From the NCBI GenBank assembly GCA_029560455.1, contig JAKQKW010000422.1, positions 1 through 18,579 of the forward strand: DNA of 18,579 nt, read 5' to 3'. The notes beneath the pieces were generated by a model, which was not told the origin of the DNA, searched no databases, and saw only the letters and a list, made by a program, of their open reading frames with translations. The translations under genes and the position numbers were made by a program. Every line of letters begins with the position of its first letter. The first letter of the stretch is position 1. This document shows positions 1 to 6,674 of this stretch, in pieces. This DNA comes from Candidatus Rifleibacteriota bacterium. Its GTDB lineage: Bacteria > Riflebacteria > Ozemobacteria > Ozemobacterales > Ozemobacteraceae.

Positions 1-743
1 CTTCAGGCCAGACTTCTGTGACCAGTCAGAATCAGGCAACCCACCAGCCTGCGACTCAACCGGACTTCAAGCAGGTAGTAGAGGAAGCTGCCAGAAAATT
101 CCTTTCAGCCATGAACGGGAAACAAACTGAAGGCAGCGTAAAAGCCGACAACCACAGTAATGTGTATACGGCCGACAGCGTTCGCAAAACGGTTCAGACA
201 TCAAACAGCTCCAGCAACAGCGGAACCAACAATGGCTTTGCATTTCAGTCCGGTTCAACCGGCAATCAGAACAGTATCAACAAAGCTGCTGCGCCAATCC
301 CCGTGACCAGCACCAGCTTTGCTGAGCTGATGGAAAAAGCCGAGTTCGTCAAAACAAAAGACGGAACCAAGATTCTCAATCTTGAACTTGACCAGAAGGA
401 GCTTGGGAAAGTTGAAATGGAGCTGACTTCCAAGGATGGAACCGTAACTGCGAGGCTTTCAGCAGAAAATTCCGTGGCCAAAGCAAAACTCGATGAACTG
501 GCTCCTCAGATCAAAGAGCAGCTTCTGAACCAGGGAGTAAATTTGTCTGAAATTACAGTGGATATTTCTTCGAGAAATCCCGATGAAGGTAATAAGAATC
601 AGATGTCAGGTGGAAAAGGCAAATCCGGTCGTATCAACGCATTAAGAAACAGACAGGATGCGGAAGCGATCATAAAGAAAAATGTTCTACCTAATCTGAG
701 ACGGGCAGCATTGAACATTCAGGCTGTTGACATGATGGTATAG
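1..743 (+). CDS. fliK: Flagellar hook-length control protein FliK, C-terminal part (5' end outside window)
   Basis: FliK is the exported molecular ruler that stops hook growth and switches the export gate to filament substrates by acting on FlhB. The frame is open to the left edge with no stop. The GTG at 18 is only an in-frame codon, so the gene almost certainly starts upstream. The visible N-terminal half is low-complexity, rich in Gln, Ser, Asn and Thr, as is usual for the exported stretch of FliK. About 370-570 matches the C-terminal Flg_hook domain: a LELDQKELGKVEMEL-type strand, then ARLSAENSVAKAKL, then a helix ending in LLNQGVNLSEITVDI. A basic tail follows. It is followed after 13 bases by flgD, the usual neighbour. 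The family call is firm; the full length cannot be judged. Confidence 0.9.
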   Translation, partial: SGQTSVTSQNQATHQPATQPDFKQVVEEAARKFLSAMNGKQTEGSVKADNHSNVYTADSVRKTVQTSNSSSNSGTNNGFAFQSGSTGNQNSINKAAAPIPVTSTSFAELMEKAEFVKTKDGTKILNLELDQKELGKVEMELTSKDGTVTARLSAENSVAKAKLDELAPQIKEQLLNQGVNLSEITVDISSRNPDEGNKNQMSGGKGKSGRINALRNRQDAEAIIKKNVLPNLRRAALNIQAVDMMV

Positions 744-756
744 GAGGCAGGCAATA

Positions 757-1191
757 ATGGCTATCGAAACCGTAAACATTCCCGAGGGCGGGTTGAATCT
801 GACGACAACTCGAACTCCAAAATCCGAGCTTGGAAAAGACGACTTTCTGAAGCTTCTGACTCAGCAGCTGAAAAATCAGGATCCGATGAACCCCATGAAC
901 GACATGGAATTCATCAACCAGATGTCAAGCTTCAGCTCACTCGAGCAGATGGTGAACATGAACAAGTCACTCGACAGCTTCATCAAGACGTTTTCGACGA
1001 ACTCACACACTCAGGCCATGATGTTTCTTGGCACGACTGTCACCGCACAAACCAGCGATATGGACGAATCGGTGACCGGCGTGGTCGAGATGGTCGGCTT
1101 CAAAGATGGCAAGCCATTTCTCAAGGTTGGCGACAAAGCATTCAATCTTGAAGATGTGCAGCTGGTAAGTCCGACTGTTTACAGCGCCTGA
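757..1191 (+). CDS. flgD: Flagellar hook-capping protein FlgD (short form)
   Basis: FlgD is the exported cap that guides FlgE subunits onto the growing hook. The 144-residue protein has the classic core LGKDDFLKLLTQQLKNQDP at about residues 25-44, then an FINQMSSFSSLEQMVNMN stretch typical of the FlgD N-terminal domain. The C-terminal part (about 85-140) is short, MFLGTTVTA through to the end, without the full tudor/Ig hook-cap domains of enteric FlgD. This resembles the roughly 140-residue Bacillus form. A strong ribosome site (AGGAGG, 742-747) precedes the ATG. It sits between fliK and the TIGR02530-like gene, as in Firmicute-type clusters. Confidence 0.95.
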   Translation: MAIETVNIPEGGLNLTTTRTPKSELGKDDFLKLLTQQLKNQDPMNPMNDMEFINQMSSFSSLEQMVNMNKSLDSFIKTFSTNSHTQAMMFLGTTVTAQTSDMDESVTGVVEMVGFKDGKPFLKVGDKAFNLEDVQLVSPTVYSA

Positions 1192-1243
1192 AACATCAGG
1201 GAACGAGCAGATTTGACAACTTAATCGTATCACGAGGCAAATA

Positions 1244-1645
1244 ATGGATCCCAGACTGATGATTGGACCGCGAGGGCCACAGCTGACAGGAATTCAGACC
1301 GCCAGGCCGGCAGCAGCTGCCACTCGGCAGAGCTCAACAAGCTTCGACAGTCTTTTCCAGCAGGCAATTCAGGCCCCTGAGAACAGTCAGTTCCGCATCA
1401 GTGCCCATGCCCAGAAGCGCCTCAGCGAAAGAAACATTACGATGGATGCAGGCCTCGAAAATTCTCTTAAACGGGCATTTACCGAGCTTGAAGCCAAGGG
1501 AGCCCGCGATTCGCTGGTTCTGACCAGAGAAGGCGCCTTCGTCGTGAATGTTCCGAGCCGCACCCTGGTTACTGCTATGGGAATTGATGAAATGCGCGAC
1601 GGAATTGTAACGAACATTGACAGCGTAAATATGAAGTATGGATAA
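1244..1645 (+). CDS. Flagellar operon protein, TIGR02530-like
   Basis: This 133-residue protein matches the small flagellar operon family known as TIGR02530, found between flgD and flgE in many clusters; I know of no proven biochemical role. The N-terminal third is Ala/Gln-rich and probably disordered. The conserved part starts at about residue 49 with FRISAHAQKRLSERNI, continues with a helix LKRAFTELEAKGARDSLVL, and ends in strands VVNVPSRTLVTAM and GIVTNIDSVNM. The start is supported by GAGG eight bases before ATG. No signal peptide or membrane segment is visible. Its position suggests a hook-assembly accessory role, which is inference from context only. A 339-base gene-free stretch follows. 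Confidence 0.8.
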   Translation: MDPRLMIGPRGPQLTGIQTARPAAAATRQSSTSFDSLFQQAIQAPENSQFRISAHAQKRLSERNITMDAGLENSLKRAFTELEAKGARDSLVLTREGAFVVNVPSRTLVTAMGIDEMRDGIVTNIDSVNMKYG

Positions 1646-1984
1646 GGAGCGCAATAAAATAATGAGACCAGATGGCTGAAAAAGCGAAATAAGGAAGCAA
1701 ACGGACGGGAAAACGCGAAGATCAATCGGCAAAACGAATCCAGTATAAATGGCCGGACCCCTTCCCGGGGAAGCCACAACCGCCTGAATGACAGAGGGCG
1801 GGGCATAAAAAAAATAATGATGATCTTTGCCAATCCCAGCGGATTGGCCGGGATGAAAAACCAGCATGAGGCGAGGTTTTTCACCCGGTCGGCTGCTCCA
1901 CTTTTCATGGAGCTACCGGGGGCGACGACGGACCTGACCCTGCGGTGAACGGCAGGCACTGCCGATGAAAGAGGAATCTGTGCT
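1646..1984 (+). promoter_or_regulatory. Gene-free, strongly structured leader upstream of flgE
   Basis: This is the longest gap in an otherwise tightly packed operon. The first 110 bases are A/G-rich and poor in T. After that come inverted repeats: CTTCC/GGAAG (1761-1773); CCGCC/GGCGG (1780-1801); GCCAATCC/GGATTGGC with a CAGC loop (1829-1848); TGAAAAACC/GGTTTTTCA (1854-1883); CCCGGT/ACCGGG enclosing GCTCCA/TGGAGC (1884-1920); and CGGCAG/CTGCCG (1950-1964), just before the flgE ribosome site AAAGAGG (1968-1974). No T-tract follows any stem, so these are not simple terminators. It could be a cis-regulatory RNA controlling hook protein synthesis, or a processing or stability element. I could not match it to a known riboswitch by eye. 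Confidence 0.45.
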
Positions 1985-4741
1985 ATGATCAGATCATTAT
2001 TTACGGGAGTTACGGGGCTCAAACAGCATCAGACCAAGATGGATGTTCTGAGCAACAACATCGCGAACGTCAATACCACTGCCTTTAAACGTGGTCGCGT
2101 GATGTTTCAGGACCTCTTTTCAGAAACACTCAGACACGGCCAGCAGGCTTTCGGTGACTACGGCGGACTCAACCCGATGCAGGTTGGTCTGGGCGTCAGC
2201 AAAGCCGCTATTGACACGCTGATGGACCAGGGTGCGATCGAGGGCACCGGCAAGCAGACCGACGTTGCTATCGAAGGCTCCGGCTTCTTTTCTGCCAGGG
2301 GCTACGACGGCAATCTGTATTACACCAGAGACGGCAACCTCAACATCAACCCCAACTACGACATGGTCATGACCAACACCGGCTTCAAAATGCAGGGCTG
2401 GCTTTCAACCCAGGACCCGAAAACCGGCAATCTGGAAATGAAAGAAACCGGTGTCGTGCCCTACGATATCAATATTACCAAGTATCTGAAGAAACACGCG
2501 CACCAGACCAACGAGATTACCTATTCATGTAACCTTGACAGCGGGTCGAATGAGCGCGATATCGAATTCGGCCTTGAAACGCTCACTTTCAAAGACAGCG
2601 AAGGCAACTTTCAGAACCTTCAGTTCAAGTTCAAGAAGCTCGACGCCAACAACTGGATCTGGTCAGCAATTGACGATACAGAAGGCAACGTTGCCACCGG
2701 CACCATTAAAACCGACGACGACGGAAAAGTTGTGGAAAGTACTGTCGAACCTGCCGGCGCAACCTCTTCGGTAGCAAATCCCTACTTCACCTATGATCCT
2801 GATGGAGACCCGCGCCCTGGCTCAGCCACCATGCCGGTCAACGCCGTAGCCAATACTGGCGACGGCATCAGTTCAGGCGTAACCGTTTCAGGCAATGAAG
2901 TAAAAGACGAAACCGTTCAGATCATTTTTGACGGTGGCGATCCGACCAGAGCAACCTCATATCGTGTCGTCGGTTCTGAACGCGGCTTTATCGGCGCCGG
3001 CACCCTTGGCGGCGAACAGGCAAGATTTGAAGGCACTCCGGTCGCATTCGGCACCCACTGGACTCCAGCCGGTGGCGCTCAGTTCGACATTCTCGACAAC
3101 CAGTTCACGCCTCCCCGCTCAGCAACCATAGTTTTCGATGCCGGTGTAACCTATTCGACCTCCGACATCACCGATCGCATAAACACCGAAATGAAGAATA
3201 ACGGCGTCAGAGCCACAGCCTACTATGATGCCATAACCCAGAAGTTTCAGGTCGTCAGCAACGAAACCGGCAGTAACAAGCAGTTGCAGATAGCCAACGC
3301 CTTTGGTGATTTTGCTGACCTCGGTCTGACTGAAGGCATTCAGAACGGCACAGGCGGAGCAAGACCAGAAGTCTTCAGCGATACGACCAATGCCCAGATT
3401 TTCAGCACCGCCTATGACCCTGAAAACGACATCTGGGATCCGTCGTCTGACGTGAGCTTCACGATTACTGACCGAGATGGCAGATCGGCACTGGTTAATT
3501 TCAGCGACATCGTTGCCGGCAACAACCAGATTTATACCCGCGGCGCCATTCTGGCCGAAATAAACTCAAGACTGGCTCAGGAAAATGTTTCCGCCACCGC
3601 ATCGTTTGCAGATACCGACAATGACGGCAGCCCTGATCAGCTCGTCATCACCGGCAACAAATCAGGTTCTGGTGAACGCGTGATCATTTCCGGCAACGGC
3701 AGTGAATCTCAGCTTGGGCTGACTGCCGGCGAATACCGTGGCACTGCTGCCATAAGCGACTTCAACTACGGCGGCCTGTCATTTACACTTACCGAAGGTA
3801 ACAATCCATGGCTGCCGAATGAAAGCATGACAATGACTACCAACGCAGAAAAAGGTGCGTCTGATTCAGTCAACATCATGGTTCCGCAGCCATCTTCCAA
3901 CATGCTGACTTTCTCAACCAACGTCAATGGCGAAGTCTTCAAGATCGACGGCTCGGTCAGCAGCGGTGCAAGACATTCAACCAACATCATCATTCACGAC
4001 TCTCTTGGTGCAAAACATGGCCTGGTGACCGAATGGGAACACACCAACTCAGAAACCATGGAATGGTCATACAAGGTCAGATACTCAGACGATGATCCCG
4101 AAATTGTCGCCTGGCTTAAAGACCCGGCCAACAGCATTGAAAAACCGGAAGAGCCGACCAAAGAAGATCTTGAACGCGCCAATGATGCCCTGATCAAAAA
4201 CCGCGAAGGCAAAATGTATTTCTTCAAAAACGGCAAGATCGATGAAGGCAAGTCTTACGTGCCCGACTTCCAATTGCAGCCTGAAGGCAGCAACCCGTTG
4301 TCAATCAATCTGAAAACCACCATGATCACCCAGTTCGACTCAGATTTCTCAACAAAAGCCGAGTATCAGGATGGTTATGAAATGGGCCTGCTTGAACAGA
4401 TCTATTTCGAAGAAGACGGTATCATCCGCGGCGTTTATTCGAACGGGCAGAAACAGCCGATTGGCCAGGTAGCACTGACCACTTTCAACAACCCGGCCGG
4501 TCTCGAGAAAAATGGTAAAAACCTGTATTCATACTCCCCCAACTCAGGCCAGCCGGTTGTCGGCAAACCCGGCATGATGGATCGCGGGGTCATTGTTCCG
4601 GCCTCTCTTGAAATGAGTAACGTCGACATCTCTGAAGAATTCACCACGATGATCATTACACAGCGTGCCTTTCAGGCCAATTCACGTGTAATCACCACAT
4701 CTGACGAACTGCTTCAGGAAGTAGTGAATCTGAAGCGCTGA
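1985..4741 (+). CDS. flgE: Flagellar hook protein FlgE, oversized (918 aa)
   Basis: FlgE polymerises into the curved hook, the universal joint between rod and filament. The N-terminus (about 1-45) is the flagellar rod/hook motif: VTGLKQHQTKMDVLSNNIANVNTTAFKR. The C-terminus (about 875-918) is the matching helix, with NVDISEEFTTMIITQRAFQANS. These terminal helices form the inner hook tube. The middle is far larger than in typical 400-500-residue FlgE. About residues 380-447 and 489-582 look like two copies of a flagellin-IN-type domain, each with an INxxMK/INSRLAQ helix, a V-rich strand pair and a closing LGLT motif. A charged insert lies near residues 700-750 (EKPEEPTKEDLERAND). The start is set by AAAGAGG 11 bases upstream and by exact alignment of the N-terminal motif. 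Confidence 0.96.
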   Translation: MIRSLFTGVTGLKQHQTKMDVLSNNIANVNTTAFKRGRVMFQDLFSETLRHGQQAFGDYGGLNPMQVGLGVSKAAIDTLMDQGAIEGTGKQTDVAIEGSGFFSARGYDGNLYYTRDGNLNINPNYDMVMTNTGFKMQGWLSTQDPKTGNLEMKETGVVPYDINITKYLKKHAHQTNEITYSCNLDSGSNERDIEFGLETLTFKDSEGNFQNLQFKFKKLDANNWIWSAIDDTEGNVATGTIKTDDDGKVVESTVEPAGATSSVANPYFTYDPDGDPRPGSATMPVNAVANTGDGISSGVTVSGNEVKDETVQIIFDGGDPTRATSYRVVGSERGFIGAGTLGGEQARFEGTPVAFGTHWTPAGGAQFDILDNQFTPPRSATIVFDAGVTYSTSDITDRINTEMKNNGVRATAYYDAITQKFQVVSNETGSNKQLQIANAFGDFADLGLTEGIQNGTGGARPEVFSDTTNAQIFSTAYDPENDIWDPSSDVSFTITDRDGRSALVNFSDIVAGNNQIYTRGAILAEINSRLAQENVSATASFADTDNDGSPDQLVITGNKSGSGERVIISGNGSESQLGLTAGEYRGTAAISDFNYGGLSFTLTEGNNPWLPNESMTMTTNAEKGASDSVNIMVPQPSSNMLTFSTNVNGEVFKIDGSVSSGARHSTNIIIHDSLGAKHGLVTEWEHTNSETMEWSYKVRYSDDDPEIVAWLKDPANSIEKPEEPTKEDLERANDALIKNREGKMYFFKNGKIDEGKSYVPDFQLQPEGSNPLSINLKTTMITQFDSDFSTKAEYQDGYEMGLLEQIYFEEDGIIRGVYSNGQKQPIGQVALTTFNNPAGLEKNGKNLYSYSPNSGQPVVGKPGMMDRGVIVPASLEMSNVDISEEFTTMIITQRAFQANSRVITTSDELLQEVVNLKR

Positions 4742-4777
4742 TATGAATAAGCACAGAACGGGGGTTGGCAAAACTGC

Positions 4778-5002
4778 ATGATCAAGCTGTCGCGAATCAA
4801 TGGCATGCCATTCTTTCTCAATGCTGAGCTTATTGAGCAGATCGAGTCAACCCCCGACACTGTCATAACTCTTATCAGTGGCAAGACGGTCATGGTAGCG
4901 GAACCTCTCGAAACGGTTCTGAAGCGCATCATCGCTTATCGCAGTCGACTTTTCAGAGGTGTCAGGGTTCGCAGAACCAAAAAAGGAAAGGAAAAATGCT
5001 GA
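4778..5002 (+). CDS. flbD: Flagellar protein FlbD / SwrD family
   Basis: This is a 74-residue member of the FlbD (PF06289) family; the B. subtilis relative SwrD raises flagellar motor power. The signature begins at the start codon, MIKLSRINGMPFFLNAELIEQIE, followed by TPDTVITLISGKTVMVAEPLE and a helix VLKRIIAYRSRLF, ending in a very basic tail (RVRRTKKGKEK). It lies directly downstream of flgE and upstream of fliL, as in Firmicutes; spirochaetes usually place motA and motB between flbD and fliL, and these are absent here. A G-rich ribosome site (GGGGG at about 4760-4764) lies upstream. It is not the Caulobacter FlbD, a sigma-54 activator with the same name. Confidence 0.92.
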   Translation: MIKLSRINGMPFFLNAELIEQIESTPDTVITLISGKTVMVAEPLETVLKRIIAYRSRLFRGVRVRRTKKGKEKC

Positions 5003-5010
5003 CCTGAAAA

Positions 5011-5050
5011 AGCTGAGAATTTGCGCCGGGGCATTGACTCAGCTATTTTT
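5011..5050 (+). terminator. Terminator-like hairpin between flbD and fliL (possible attenuator)
   Basis: AGCTGAG (5011-5017) pairs perfectly with CTCAGCT (5038-5044), enclosing a 20-base loop that can add a short TGC/GCA stem (5022-5024 with 5031-5033). A run of five T (5046-5050) follows after one A. This is the layout of a rho-independent terminator, but it sits inside the operon, just upstream of the fliL start at 5072. It could lower expression of everything from fliL onward. The stem is short, so termination may be partial. Confidence 0.4.
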
Positions 5051-5071
5051 CTCGTGGTAGGGTTACAGTCT

Positions 5072-5539
5072 ATGTCGTCTAAAACAAAAGTTGTATTGAT
5101 CATACTGGTCGTTCTGATCATTGTTCTGGCGGTTGTAGGTATTGCTTACGTCACTTCCAGAAAAGCAATGACCGGGCCGGGCGGTGCCCTCCCTCCCCCA
5201 CCCACCCAGGAACAGATTTCTTCTACACCCAAAATGGGTCGTTTTGACCTCGGCGAATTCATTGCCACTTCGCGCGACGAAGAGTTGCACTACATAAAAA
5301 TCCAGGTTGAAGTCGGCTATATCGGCAATCTTGAAAAAGAGCTCGAAGAACGCAAAGCTGAACTGCGCGACAAAATCATCAATATCCTGATGAAGCTTAA
5401 CATCCAGAGAGCCAAAGAAGATTTCATCGACCGTTTCCTTCATAAAGATATTGAAAGAGAACTCAACAGTATTCTCGGAAAATCAACTTCTGAAAGTAGA
5501 ATCATTCAGGTTGTCATTCCGACATTTCTGATCAACTGA
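5072..5539 (+). CDS. fliL: Flagellar basal-body-associated protein FliL
   Basis: FliL is an inner-membrane protein that surrounds the stator units and supports torque. From ATG 5072 the protein is 155 residues: a short cytoplasmic tail (SSKTK), one membrane helix at about 6-28 (VVLIILVVLIIVLAVVGIAYV), a Gly/Pro-rich linker (about 36-50) and a periplasmic domain with LGEFIATSRDEELHYIKIQVEVGY, an acidic helix, and the C-terminal strand IIQVVIPTFLIN. The reading frame extends upstream to a TTG at 5021, but that would add 17 residues before the short cytoplasmic tail and would lie inside a terminator-like hairpin, so I prefer 5072. It is followed by fliM after 34 bases, the standard pair. Confidence 0.92.
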   Translation: MSSKTKVVLIILVVLIIVLAVVGIAYVTSRKAMTGPGGALPPPPTQEQISSTPKMGRFDLGEFIATSRDEELHYIKIQVEVGYIGNLEKELEERKAELRDKIINILMKLNIQRAKEDFIDRFLHKDIERELNSILGKSTSESRIIQVVIPTFLIN

Positions 5540-5573
5540 AAGGCCATGATTTGCTGATGTCTGGAGTCACTGA

Positions 5574-6674
5574 ATGGTAGACACCCTGTCACAGAACGAG
5601 ATTGATGCGCTACTTTCGGCGCTCAGTCCCGTGGCAGAAGAGGCGCCCGCCGCACCGGCAGCGGGTGCTGCCGCTTTCGCCGAACCTGCTGCCGAAACCA
5701 GGGCCCCGAGGCGTGACCCGCCTCCCGGTATGGGCCTTGGCTCTTCCGCGCCAGCAGAGCGAAAAGATGGCAAGGTTGAACGCAAATATGATTTCAAGCG
5801 CCAGACCAAGTTTTCCAAAGAGCAGCTGAACACAATCTCTCTGATTCATGAAGCCTTTGTAAGACTTGTGGGCACCGATCTTTCAACCAGGCTTCGCGCT
5901 TTTGCCCAGGCCACAATCGTCTCGGTCGAACAGAGAACTTTTGAAGAATTCATACAATCTATTTACAACCCGACTTTCATCACGGTTTTCCGTTCTGACA
6001 ACCTCGACGGAAAAGCGCTTATAGACATCAATCTCAATGTTGTATTCACCATTCTCGACCGTCTGCTAGGCGGCAACGGCACACCTCTGGGGATTCTCCG
6101 CCAGCTTACCGAAGTTGAGCGACAGATCATGCAGAAAGTCATGGCCGGCATTATCGACCGCCTGCGTGAAGCCTGGATCAACATCATCGACCTGGCGCCG
6201 GTAATCGAACTGGTCGAATCTAACCCTCAGTTTGCCCAGATTGTTCCACCAAGCGAAGTTGTCGTTTCAATCAGTATTGAAATCAAGATTCACGATGTAA
6301 CAGGCATGATGAATCTTTGTATTCCGTATAACACGGTTGAATCAATCGTTCACAAATTCAATGCAGCATCGTGGTTCGCGGCAGTTCGCAAAGAACCCGC
6401 CCAGACGAACGTCGATTCGATAAGTCACCAGGTTAAGTCAGTACATCTGCCGCTGGTTGCCGAACTCGGTTCAACCGTCGTCACCCTTCAGGATATTCTC
6501 GGTCTTCAGCCCGGCGACATTCTGATAACTGACCAGCTGTTAAAAAATGATCTCAACATCAGAGTCGGCAATCTGGTTAAATTCCATGGCCGACCCGGTA
6601 TTCTAGGCAAAAAGATGGCCATTTCAATCACCAAAGTTCTTGAACCTGTCGGTCAAGAGGAGGAGTTAACGTGA
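5574..6674 (+). CDS. fliM: Flagellar motor switch protein FliM
   Basis: FliM is the middle subunit of the cytoplasmic C-ring; it binds phosphorylated CheY and FliG and sets rotation direction. The N-terminus carries the CheY-binding peptide LSQNEIDALLSAL (5-17), then an Ala/Pro-rich linker (about 18-60). The CheC-like middle domain begins near KYDFKRQTKFSKEQL (71-85) and holds the GGNG loop (166-169) that contacts FliG. The C-terminal SpoA domain runs from about 292 to 358, with VVTLQDILGLQPGDIL. Length (366) is slightly above usual because of the linker. GGAG in CTGGAGTCACTGA supports the ATG. Its stop codon overlaps the fliY start. Confidence 0.97.
   Translation: MVDTLSQNEIDALLSALSPVAEEAPAAPAAGAAAFAEPAAETRAPRRDPPPGMGLGSSAPAERKDGKVERKYDFKRQTKFSKEQLNTISLIHEAFVRLVGTDLSTRLRAFAQATIVSVEQRTFEEFIQSIYNPTFITVFRSDNLDGKALIDINLNVVFTILDRLLGGNGTPLGILRQLTEVERQIMQKVMAGIIDRLREAWINIIDLAPVIELVESNPQFAQIVPPSEVVVSISIEIKIHDVTGMMNLCIPYNTVESIVHKFNAASWFAAVRKEPAQTNVDSISHQVKSVHLPLVAELGSTVVTLQDILGLQPGDILITDQLLKNDLNIRVGNLVKFHGRPGILGKKMAISITKVLEPVGQEEELT

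Noticed and set aside
1817..1948. 43-codon + strand open frame within the flgE leader
   Set aside because: It has no ribosome site, overlaps all the strongest hairpins, and its translation resembles no known peptide. The secondary structure explains the sequence better, although a leader peptide cannot be fully excluded.
1646..1984. Cyclic di-GMP or cyclic di-AMP riboswitch before flgE
   Set aside because: I compared remembered consensus segments (for example ACGCAAAGCC and the GC-rich second stem) and found no convincing match. A covariance search is needed to decide.
1387..2022. Long open frame on the minus strand across the gap before flgE
   Set aside because: It runs into both flanking genes on the opposite strand, has no recognisable motif and biased, low-complexity composition. 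It looks like a mirror of the + strand gene and leader.
5034..5062. TTGACT as a -35 box upstream of fliL
   Set aside because: At 17-base spacing the -10 position reads GTAGGG, which does not resemble TATAAT. The TTGACT also falls inside the hairpin.
5021..5071. Earlier TTG start for fliL
   Set aside because: It would add 17 residues with a second hydrophobic patch before the usual short cytoplasmic tail, and the start would lie inside the loop of a terminator-like hairpin.
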